Below, piece by piece: positions 7,397-15,700 of a stretch of DNA of 18,247 nt. Numbering within the stretch: position 1 is the first letter of the stretch; each line of letters opens with the position of its first letter. Source of the DNA: DATGHS01 sp035307785 (GTDB taxonomy: Bacteria > Planctomycetota > Planctomycetia > Gemmatales > Gemmataceae); NCBI GenBank assembly GCA_035307785.1, contig DATGHS010000510.1, positions 1-18,247 of the forward strand. The letters are read 5' to 3'. The notes under the pieces were generated by a model. The model worked only from the letters and a program-made list of their open reading frames with translations. It did not search any database and was not told the origin of the DNA. A program made the position numbers and the translations under genes.

Positions 7397-9234
7397 TGTT
7401 GGTTTCTCCATCTCCATTCCGCCGGCTGGAAGCCGCTTTTCTGCGCCCGTATCGGGCGGCGCTCATGTTGGCATCGGCCGGTATGTGCTTGCAGGCCGTA
7501 TTGGCCTTGCCGATCCCTATCGTGCAGGGGCATTTGCTCGACCGACTATTGCGCGACGATAGCAAAACGGAATCGGACTGGACCTCGTTGATCGTGGCCG
7601 CGCTCGGCATCACGGCGTTCTGCCTGGCCGGCCGGGCTTTTCTCGGCTGGCGCATTGGCCTGGTGATGACGCGGATCAGCCTTGAAGTGGTAAAGAACCT
7701 TACCGACGCACTACATCGCAAGGTCCGCCGTTTGCCGCTTTCCTTTCTCGATCAAAGTCAGACCGGCGAACTGATGTCGCGGTTGACGAGCGACGTTGGC
7801 ACCCTCTTGATTTTTCTCAGCATCGGCACACTGCAACTCGTTTCGGACCTCGTCCTCGCGGGTGGCATTGCCGCGCTACTGATCTGGCTCAATGGACCGC
7901 TGGCCCTGGTAGCCCTGGCGGCCGTGCCGCTCGCCGCTTTAGGCCATGTTGGCTTCGCCAGGCCGTTGCGGAAGCGCTCGGAGCGGTCGCGGACGGCGTT
8001 CGCCAGCCTCTATGCGCTTTTGAGCGAACGGTTGAGCGCATTGCCGGTTACGCGGGCGTTTAACCAGGAGCCGGCCGAGTTGGCACGGCTGAATGATCAT
8101 CTGGAAATTCATGCCGCAGCCAGCCGGCGCGCGCTGCACCACAGCTCCATCCAGGCGGCGGCGGCGGTCCTGGTCGGCGGCCTGGGAGCGCTGGCAGTGG
8201 TGTTGTTCGGCGCGTCGTTGGTGACTGCCGGCCGGCTTTCCGCGGGCGAATTGCTCGCCTTTTACGCGCTCACGACCTTGCTTTACGCACCAATCATCCG
8301 GCTCGCGCAATTCCAGGTTGGCATGGCTGAAACGCGCGTGGCCATGACGCGGATGGTGGAACTGCTGGACCAACCCGACCCGCCGAGCACGCTTTTGGTC
8401 CGCCCGGCGCAGGGAATTCGAGGCGACGTGGTGTTGCAGGAGATCACATTCCGCTATCGGCCCGGCGCGGCAATTGCCCTTGGCAATGTGAATCTGCATA
8501 TTGCCGCGGGCCAGACTCTCGGCGTCGTTGGCCCCACTGGCTCGGGCAAGAGTACGTTGCTTGCGCTGATCGCGAACCTGTATCGCCCGATTGCCGGAAA
8601 GGTGTTGGTGGACGGCGCCGAGGTCAGCAACTGGAATTCTGGCCGGCTGCGCCAGACTGTGGTGCTCGTGCCGCAGCGCTCCATCCTCTTTGAAGGAACG
8701 ATTCGGTCGAATCTTTGCTACGCGGCCCCGGATGCTTGCGAGGCCCGGCTCTGGCAAGTGCTCGAAGCCGTCGATCTCGCGGCTCTGGTGCTGTCGCGGC
8801 CCGGCGGGCTGGACGCTTCACTTGGCTCCGGCGGCAGCGGCCTGTCGGGCGGCCAGAAACAACGCCTGGCCTTGGCCCGGGCGGTCTTGGCCCAACCGAC
8901 CGTGCTACTCCTCGACGATTCCACAAGCGCTTTGGATGCGCAGACCGAAGCGAAGGTGTTCGCCAACGTGACTCGCATTCTCCCTGGGGTCACGTTGATT
9001 ATCGTATCCCAAAAAGTCAGCCTGGTCCAGAACGCCGACCAGATTATCGTCCTGAGTTCGGGCAGGATTGTGGAGAGCGGGACGCATGAAGATCTGCTCC
9101 GGCTGAAGGGCCGCTATGCCGAACTAGCCGGCTGGTCTTCTCATTTAGCGCCCACGCTCTGCGTCCCGCAGCCGCTCCTCGGAATTATGCCAGCGGCGAA
9201 CGCCCCGGCCGCCGTGCCGGTGAGCTTAACGTGA
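7396..9234 (+). CDS. ABC exporter half-transporter, subunit B (degenerate catalytic residues, LSGGQ intact)
   Basis: A 612-residue partner half-transporter with an N-terminal transmembrane domain and C-terminal ATPase. Family marks in the membrane domain include 'LPLSFLDQSQTGELMSRLTS', the coupling-region motif of ABC exporters. Walker A is 'GPTGSGKST' (379-387), Q-loop 'LVPQRSILF', and signature a perfect LSGGQ (483-487). Walker B reads 'LLLDDSTSALD', so the catalytic Glu position is D508. The switch His is replaced by Q539 in 'IIVSQKVSLV'. These are the substitutions known for the degenerate-site subunit of heterodimeric exporters such as TM287/288 and BmrCD. Its ATG shares a base with the upstream TGA (TGATG); a TTG one codon earlier is less likely. 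A C-terminal extension of roughly 40 residues, rich in Ala and Pro, follows the ATPase domain and has no recognised motif. This is the last gene of the left-hand run. Confidence 0.92.
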   Translation: MLVSPSPFRRLEAAFLRPYRAALMLASAGMCLQAVLALPIPIVQGHLLDRLLRDDSKTESDWTSLIVAALGITAFCLAGRAFLGWRIGLVMTRISLEVVKNLTDALHRKVRRLPLSFLDQSQTGELMSRLTSDVGTLLIFLSIGTLQLVSDLVLAGGIAALLIWLNGPLALVALAAVPLAALGHVGFARPLRKRSERSRTAFASLYALLSERLSALPVTRAFNQEPAELARLNDHLEIHAAASRRALHHSSIQAAAAVLVGGLGALAVVLFGASLVTAGRLSAGELLAFYALTTLLYAPIIRLAQFQVGMAETRVAMTRMVELLDQPDPPSTLLVRPAQGIRGDVVLQEITFRYRPGAAIALGNVNLHIAAGQTLGVVGPTGSGKSTLLALIANLYRPIAGKVLVDGAEVSNWNSGRLRQTVVLVPQRSILFEGTIRSNLCYAAPDACEARLWQVLEAVDLAALVLSRPGGLDASLGSGGSGLSGGQKQRLALARAVLAQPTVLLLDDSTSALDAQTEAKVFANVTRILPGVTLIIVSQKVSLVQNADQIIVLSSGRIVESGTHEDLLRLKGRYAELAGWSSHLAPTLCVPQPLLGIMPAANAPAAVPVSLT

Positions 9235-9283
9235 GTGGACGAATCTCAGCTTCGCTCATTTTTCCAGCTGTTATGTCGAACCG

Positions 9284-9311
9284 TTGCACCTCGTCTCTTG
9301 CGGGATAGAAT
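9284..9311 (+). promoter_or_regulatory. Candidate promoter for the Tricorn-like protease gene
   Basis: TTGCAC (9284-9289) and TAGAAT (9306-9311, five of six matches to TATAAT) are 16 bases apart in the 143-base gap between the ABC pair and the protease gene. The -35 match is only partial (TTG). The position, about 65 bases before the preferred start, is sensible and would leave the 9327-9346 hairpin in the leader RNA. Confidence 0.4.
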
Positions 9312-9326
9312 CTCGATATTCCCGTG

Positions 9327-9346
9327 AAGGGCCGGTTCCGGCCTTT
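9327..9346 (+). terminator. Strong GC hairpin: terminator of the ABC genes or leader attenuator
   Basis: AAGGGCCGG (9327-9335) pairs with CCGGCCTTT (9338-9346) as a nearly perfect inverted repeat with one G-U pair and a very short loop, followed by GCTT. It sits 93 bases after the ABC subunit B stop and about 30 bases before the preferred protease start. It could end transcription from the ABC genes or, if the TAGAAT promoter is used, act in the protease leader. A GTG at 9324 that opens the longest reading frame lies at the base of this hairpin and has no ribosome binding site. Confidence 0.45.
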
Positions 9347-9367
9347 GCTTCGCCTACTCCAATCTGT

Positions 9368-9371
9368 GAGG
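9368..9371 (+). promoter_or_regulatory. Ribosome binding site fixing the protease start
   Basis: GAGG ends 6 bases before GTG 9378. That start places a classical signal peptide exactly at the N-terminus, which the earlier in-frame GTGs at 9324 and 9366 do not. Confidence 0.55.
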
Positions 9372-9377
9372 TCCAGC

Positions 9378-12300
9378 GTGCGCACTTGTACCATCTACCT
9401 TGTTGTACTGGTAGCCCTCTTCCCCGCATTCGCTCTGGCGGCGCCGAACGTAAACGACACGCGCTTGTTGTCGCAGCCGGCGATCAGCGCGAAGCACATC
9501 GCCTTCATTTACGCCGACGATCTCTGGGTCGCGAATATCGATGGGTCGAATCCGCGCCGGCTTACGAGCAACGGCGGCGTTTCGAGCCCGGCCTTTTCGC
9601 CCGATGGCGAGATCATTGCCTTCAGCGGGCAATACGACGGCAACATCGACGTGTACACGATTCCGATAACCGGCGGCTCGCTGACACGGCTCACCTGGCA
9701 CCCGAGCCCAGACGTGGTGCGCGGCTTCACGCCCGATGGCAAGCAAGTGCTCTTCAGCTCGCCGCGCAATGTGTTCACGAATCGTTACACGCAACTGTTC
9801 ACCGTCCCGCTCACCGGCGGCATGCCTACGCAGTTGCCGATCCCGAATGGTGTGCAGGCTGCGTATTCACCCGATGGGGCCTACATCGCCTATACGCCGA
9901 TTGCGGACCGCTCGCAGCAGTGGAAGCATTACCGCGGCGGCACTTGCTCGCGCATCCTGATCTTTCGCGGCAAAGATAATGAAGTGGAGCAGATTCCGCA
10001 GCCGGAAGGGCGCTGCAACGATCTCGATCCCCAGTGGCTGGGCGATTTGATCTGCTTCCGCTCCGACCGCAAGGGCGAGTACAATCTGTTCTCTTACGAC
10101 CTGAAGTCGAAGCAAGTGAAACAACTCACGCGGCATGCCGACTTTCCCGTGCTGGCGGTGGCGTCCGGCGGTGATAATGTCATTTACGAACAAGCCGGTT
10201 ATTTGCATGTGTACCATCCGACGCAAGAGAAAACGGAACGGCTAAAGATCGGCATCGCCACCGACCTGGTGGAGGCCCGGGCGCGCTGGGTGAAGGGGGG
10301 CAAGTACATTCGCAATGGCGCTATATCACCCTCCGGCGCTCGTGCCGTCTTCGAATTCCGCGGCGAAATTGTCACCGTTCCAGAAAGCAAAGGCGATCCG
10401 CACAATCTCACGGAAACGCCGGCCGTGCACGAGCGCTCGCCGGTCTGGTCGGATGACGGCAAATCAATCGCATACTTCTCCGACGAGGGCGGCGAGTACC
10501 AGCTGCATGTTCGCCAGGCCGATGGCAAGGGCAAGGCCAAGATCTTCCCGCTCGGAGGGGCCGGCTTTTATATGCGCCCGGTGTGGTCGCCGGACAGCAA
10601 GAAGATCGCTTACATCGACAATTCGCAGTCGCTCTTCTGGCTCGACCTGGACAAGGGGAAGACGACCAAAGTGGCTTCCGAGCCGCAGTACTGGCCGGCG
10701 GAGTTGCTGAGGTTGAGGCCGGCCTGGTCGCCCGATTCGAAATGGCTCGTCTACGCGCTGGGCAACAAAGCCGCCTATCACACGGTTTATGCCTGCGATA
10801 CCGCCACCGGCAAATCCAAGCCGATCACCGACGGCCTGAGCGACGCCGTCGATCCGATCTTCGACGCCAGCGGCAAGTACCTCTATTTCCTGGCTTCGAC
10901 CGATGCCGGGCCGGTGAACCAGTGGTTCGCGCAGTCGAACTCCGACATGCACATTCACAACAGGCTGCACCTGGTGGTCCTGAAAGCCGGCGAGCTATCG
11001 CCTCTGGTGAAAGAGAGCGATGAGGAGAAGCCGAAGGAAAAAGAAAAGCCGGCCCCCAAAGATGACAAAACGAAGGAAAAAAGCAAGGATGAAACCAAGC
11101 CGGTTGTGATCGACTTCGACGGCATCGACCAAAGGATTGTCGCGCTGCCCGTTCCGAGGGGAAACTACTCGGCCCTGGAAGCAGGCGCACCCATGCAGGT
11201 GCTATTCCTGGAAGCGCCTGCGGAGTACGTTCCCACCGAAACCGCAGGTCAGCCACCCACGGCGAAGCTGAAACGATTCGACCTGAACAAGCGGAAGACC
11301 GAGGACCTGTTGTCGGCAGTCAACTCGTATCTGCCCACACCCAATGGCGCCAAGGCGCTGGTGTTCACGGCGCCGGATAGCTGGTCGATTGTGCCACTGA
11401 CCATCCCGGCCATACCGGGCAAGGACGGCAAGTTGAATGTCAACGCCATCGATGTAAAGATCGACCCGCGGGCGGAGTGGACGCAGATTTTCGACGAAGC
11501 CTGGCGCATTAACCGCGATTACTTTTACGATCCCAACATGCACGGTGCCGACTGGCCGGCCGTCCGCAAAAAGTACGCTCAATTCCTTCCGGACCTGGCG
11601 ACGCGCGGCGACCTGGATCGCGTGATTCGCTGGATGCTAAGCGAGCTGGCCGTCGGCCATAGCTATCTCCAGCCCGGCGAACGAATGCAGGAGCACAAGA
11701 CGGTGCCCGGCGGCTTGCTCGGCGCGGACTACGAGATCACCAACGGCCGCTACCGCTTCAAGAAGGTCTACGGCGGTCTCAACTGGACGCCGAACTTGCG
11801 CTCGCCACTCACAGCGCCCGGTGTGGGGGTGAAAGCGGGCGAGTATCTGCTTGCGGTGCGCGGCGTCGACCTGAAGCCGCCGACGGAGATCTTTTCACTC
11901 TTCGAGAACACCGCGGAGAAGAGCATCGAGATCACCGTGGGTCCGAGCCCGGACGGCAAGGATAGCCGCACCGTGACCGTCGAGCCGATCGCCAATGAAT
12001 ACGCGCTGCGCAACACCGACTGGGTAGAAGGCAATCTTCAAAAAGTGCACAAGGCGACGAACGGGCGCGTGGCGTATGTTTATGTTCCTAACACTGCCGA
12101 CCTCGGGCACACGTACTTCAAGCGCTACTTTTTCCCGCAATCCGACAAGGATGCGATCATCATCGATGAGCGCTTCAACGGCGGCGGACAAATTGCCGAC
12201 TATTACATCGACCACCTGCGCCGGCCCTTCACCGCGATGTGGGCCACCCGCTACGGCGAAGACCTGAAGACGCCGGGCGGCGCGATCTTCGGGCCGAAAG

Positions 12301-12680
12301 TCATGCTGATCGACGAAACCGCCGGCTCGGGCGGCGACTTGCTGCCGTGGATGTTCCACCAATATAAACTGGGGCCGCTCGTCGGCAAGCGCACCTGGGG
12401 CGGGCTCGTCGGCATCCTCGGCTATCCCGTGCTGATGGACGGCGGCATGGTGACGTCGCCGAACATCGGCTTCTGGACAGGCGACGGCTTCGGCGTCGAA
12501 AACGTGGGCGTGCCGCCGGATGTCGAGGTCGAGCAAACCCCGGCCGACGTGATCGCCGGTAAGGATCCGCAACTGGAGAAGGCCATCGAAATCGCGCTGA
12601 AGGAATTGGAAAAGAATCCACCGAAGAAGCTAACACGCCCGCCGTTCCCGGTGCGGGCCAAGAGTGAAGGCGGAAAGTAA
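9378..12680 (+). CDS. Secreted Tricorn-like S41 family serine protease
   Basis: An 1100-residue protein resembling the archaeal Tricorn protease (MEROPS S41B), which trims peptides to small products. A signal peptide occupies residues 1-21 with an AxA-type site (ALA before APN), so the protein should act outside the cytoplasm, unlike archaeal Tricorn. Residues about 25-530 carry PD40/WD40-type propeller blades ('SPAFSPDGE', 'RGFTPDGK', 'AAYSPDGA', 'SPVWSDDGK', 'RPVWSPDSKK', 'RPAWSPDSKW'). A Lys/Glu-rich linker follows at roughly 545-580. Next come the C1, PDZ ('GVGVKAGEYLLAVRGVDL') and C2 domains. The catalytic residues read as H761 in 'VGHSY', nucleophile S984 in 'GSGGD', and E1041 in 'VENVGVPPD', collinear with Tricorn His746, Ser965 and Glu1023. 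The residue before the His is Gly rather than Tricorn's Ser745. GTG 9378 is preferred. The next gene starts 33 bases after the stop, suggesting co-transcription. Confidence 0.9.
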   Translation: MRTCTIYLVVLVALFPAFALAAPNVNDTRLLSQPAISAKHIAFIYADDLWVANIDGSNPRRLTSNGGVSSPAFSPDGEIIAFSGQYDGNIDVYTIPITGGSLTRLTWHPSPDVVRGFTPDGKQVLFSSPRNVFTNRYTQLFTVPLTGGMPTQLPIPNGVQAAYSPDGAYIAYTPIADRSQQWKHYRGGTCSRILIFRGKDNEVEQIPQPEGRCNDLDPQWLGDLICFRSDRKGEYNLFSYDLKSKQVKQLTRHADFPVLAVASGGDNVIYEQAGYLHVYHPTQEKTERLKIGIATDLVEARARWVKGGKYIRNGAISPSGARAVFEFRGEIVTVPESKGDPHNLTETPAVHERSPVWSDDGKSIAYFSDEGGEYQLHVRQADGKGKAKIFPLGGAGFYMRPVWSPDSKKIAYIDNSQSLFWLDLDKGKTTKVASEPQYWPAELLRLRPAWSPDSKWLVYALGNKAAYHTVYACDTATGKSKPITDGLSDAVDPIFDASGKYLYFLASTDAGPVNQWFAQSNSDMHIHNRLHLVVLKAGELSPLVKESDEEKPKEKEKPAPKDDKTKEKSKDETKPVVIDFDGIDQRIVALPVPRGNYSALEAGAPMQVLFLEAPAEYVPTETAGQPPTAKLKRFDLNKRKTEDLLSAVNSYLPTPNGAKALVFTAPDSWSIVPLTIPAIPGKDGKLNVNAIDVKIDPRAEWTQIFDEAWRINRDYFYDPNMHGADWPAVRKKYAQFLPDLATRGDLDRVIRWMLSELAVGHSYLQPGERMQEHKTVPGGLLGADYEITNGRYRFKKVYGGLNWTPNLRSPLTAPGVGVKAGEYLLAVRGVDLKPPTEIFSLFENTAEKSIEITVGPSPDGKDSRTVTVEPIANEYALRNTDWVEGNLQKVHKATNGRVAYVYVPNTADLGHTYFKRYFFPQSDKDAIIIDERFNGGGQIADYYIDHLRRPFTAMWATRYGEDLKTPGGAIFGPKVMLIDETAGSGGDLLPWMFHQYKLGPLVGKRTWGGLVGILGYPVLMDGGMVTSPNIGFWTGDGFGVENVGVPPDVEVEQTPADVIAGKDPQLEKAIEIALKELEKNPPKKLTRPPFPVRAKSEGGK

Positions 12681-12713
12681 CTGCGGAGATAGAAGCGACC
12701 GTTGACGATTCAA

Positions 12714-15700
12714 ATGAAAAACAGCCAAATTACCTCGAAGCCGGCGATCCTTCGCCCGGTGCTTGTCGTTTCGTCGCTTTTTCTGGCAGCGCTGCTCAGC
12801 GCAACCAGCAACGGCGGCGAAAAGCCCCCGGTAGGTGCGAACGCCGAATACGCTACTACTATTCGCCCGCTCGTGCAGAAATACTGTCTCGAATGTCATT
12901 CGACTAAAGTGCACAAGAGCGGGCTCGACCTGGAACGCTTCACCACGCTTGATGCGATCCGGAAAGACTTGAAGCCGTGGCCGCAGGTCCTGGAGCTAGT
13001 GGAAGCCGGCGAGATGCCGCAGCGCGACGGCAAGCAGCCAACGGCAGAAGAGCGAAAACGGCTAGTCGCCTGGGTGCGCGGCTTCTTAGATAATGAAGCG
13101 CGAGCTCGGGCCGGCGATCCGGGCCATGTGCCGTTGCGGCAGCTCAGCAACGCCGAGTACAACGCGACGATTCGCGACCTCACCGGCGTGGACCTGCAGC
13201 CGGCCCGCGAATTCCCGGCCGACGGAGCCGCCGGCGAGGGCTTCACCAATGCGGCCGAGGCACTGGCCGACATGTCGCCGGCGCTGCTGAATAAATACCT
13301 GGCAGCCGCGAAGGCGATTGCCGATCATGCCGTACTGTTGCCCGATGGCTATCGCTTCTCGCCATCTACCACTCGCCGCGATTGGACTGACCAAATCCTG
13401 GCGCAACTTCGGCAGTTTTACGCGGATTACACCGCTAAGGATGGCCGATTGCCTCTTCGCCCTTATCTACTGGCGACGATCCGCCACCGGCAGGAACTCG
13501 CCGCCGGCAACACGACACTGAACGCGATTGCGACGAAGGAAAAGCTCAGTCCGAAGTATTTGCGAATTCTCTGGGAAACACTGAGCAACAAGACGCCTTC
13601 GTTTCCACTCGATCAGATTCGTTCGCGCTGGCAACGAACATCAGAAAATGATGTCGATTCCCTCATCGCGGAGATTGGCGGATGGCAAGCCGTGCTCTGG
13701 CGCTTCGTGCCGATTGGAAGTTACCGCGACGATCAGACCATCCGGCAACAGCCGAATGATCCGGGCATTGCGGAGTCGCAGACGCTGCGGTTCGCTATGA
13801 AGCCGGTGCCCGGCCAAACGGATGTGGTTCTTTATCTTTCGGCTCGCGAATTTCCTGTCAATGACAAGCCGGGAGCGGTTTTGTGGCAGAAGCCGCGCTT
13901 CGAAGGCGCCGGCAAGCCGCCGTTGTTGCTCCGTGATTACCCGAAATATGGGCCGCGCTATGAAGTCGATTTTTCGGCCATATTTGCCGACACGGCGAAG
14001 TATCTTGCGGCTGCCGCCGAAGCCGGCAGAGAAAAGAGCGCGGCCGTGGAAGCTATTGCGAAGAGGCATCAGATCGACGCCGCGTTGCTTCAGCGCTGGG
14101 TCGAATTGCTGGCACTAAAGCCCGCCAACGAAGTTGCCGACAAACCTTTACATGTGCTGCCGGCCGTGGCCCTTAAGCTGCTCGATGAAAAAAATCCGAA
14201 GAACGACCAGCGGCCTGCCATCAACGGCTGGCGCGGCAAAGGCTCGGAATTACCGACGCTGCTGTGCAACTCTTCCGACAAGACCGAACTCATTCCCGGC
14301 AAGGCATTGGCTCATCAAGTGGTGGTGCACCCCACGCCGACGGAATTCGTGGGCGTTTTCTGGAAGAGCCCGATCGAGGGTCGGGTGCGGGTTTCGGCCA
14401 AGGTTACGCACGCGCATCCGGCCTGCGGCAATGGCGTCGCCTGGTGGGTCGAACACCGGCATGGCGATAAGGCCAACGTGCTGGGAGAAGGCGTGACCGA
14501 ACTCGGTGGTGAATCGCCGATGCCGGCACGGGAGTGGAGCGTGGCGAAGGGCGACGGCATTCTCCTAGCCGTGGATGCACGCGACGGCAACCATGTCTGT
14601 GATCTAACGGAAGTTCAATTCACGATTACCGAAATTCCCTCGCCCCTCGGGGGAGAGGGCAGGGTGAGGGGACGGACCTGGGACCTGGCAGCGGATGTGG
14701 CGAACAATGTCCTCGATGACAACCCGCATGCCGATAAGCTTGGCAATCGCGATACATGGAGTTTCGTGCGCGGTCCAGCCAAGCCGGCCGGCTATTTTAC
14801 CGGCAGCAAAACACGAATACCGCCAGGTTCGATCCTCGCCAAGTGGCGCGAAACGATCTCGGATTCGGCACGCCAGGCCGACGCGCCCAAGCTGGCGGAA
14901 AAACTACACGCCTTGTTGAGTGGGCCGCGCCCCGTTGATGAGAAGCATCCGGACCGCATTCTTTACGACAACTTGCTGAGCGTTGAAGGCGATTTTCTTG
15001 CCGGCCTCGACCTGTCGCGATTTGCCAGGGTGAATAGCAAGACAAAGTATGGCATCGTAAATGCCGAATTCGGCCACGATCCATCGGGCAAGCCGGCCGA
15101 TGAGCAAAACATCGTTGTTCCGTCGAATAAGGTGATCGAGATCCGTCTGCCGGCCGCCCTGTTCCGCGAACGTGAATTTGTGGTCGACGGCAAGCTCGAC
15201 GCCGGCATTGCAGATCGCGTGGTGCAGTTCCAGGCGCAGATTTCGCCGCCTAGCGCCAAGCCAACCTGGGATGGCAAGAGTCCCTTCGTCGGCTCGGCCA
15301 AGAGCGCGGCATGGAAGAGTCTGCTTCAAGAGTTCGCCGAATTCCGTGATTGCTTTCCGCAGTTCGTTTGCTTCCCGCAGATTGTGCCAACGGATGAAGT
15401 CGTTTCCCTGAAGCTCTATCATCGCGAAGACGAGTTGCTGCACAGGCTATTCCTCAATGAAGAGCAAGCCCAGCGGCTCGATCGGATCTGGGAAGAGCAT
15501 CGCTTCATCACCCGCTGGCCGATTACGGAGCACAAGAATTTACCGCTCTTCATCGGCTTTGTGACGCAGGACCAGCCGAAGGAATTGGTGGTGTTTTATG
15601 AAGGCAAGCGCGAGCCGTTCCGGAGGCGCGCTGAGATTTTCGAGCGCGAACTCGAAGCGGCGGGGCCGAAACAACTAGAGACGTTACTAGCGTTCGCCGA

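Noticed and set aside
10464..10970. Long antisense open frames opposite the protease and other genes
   Set aside because: They lie entirely within strong genes, lack recognisable domains, and are expected in GC-rich DNA.
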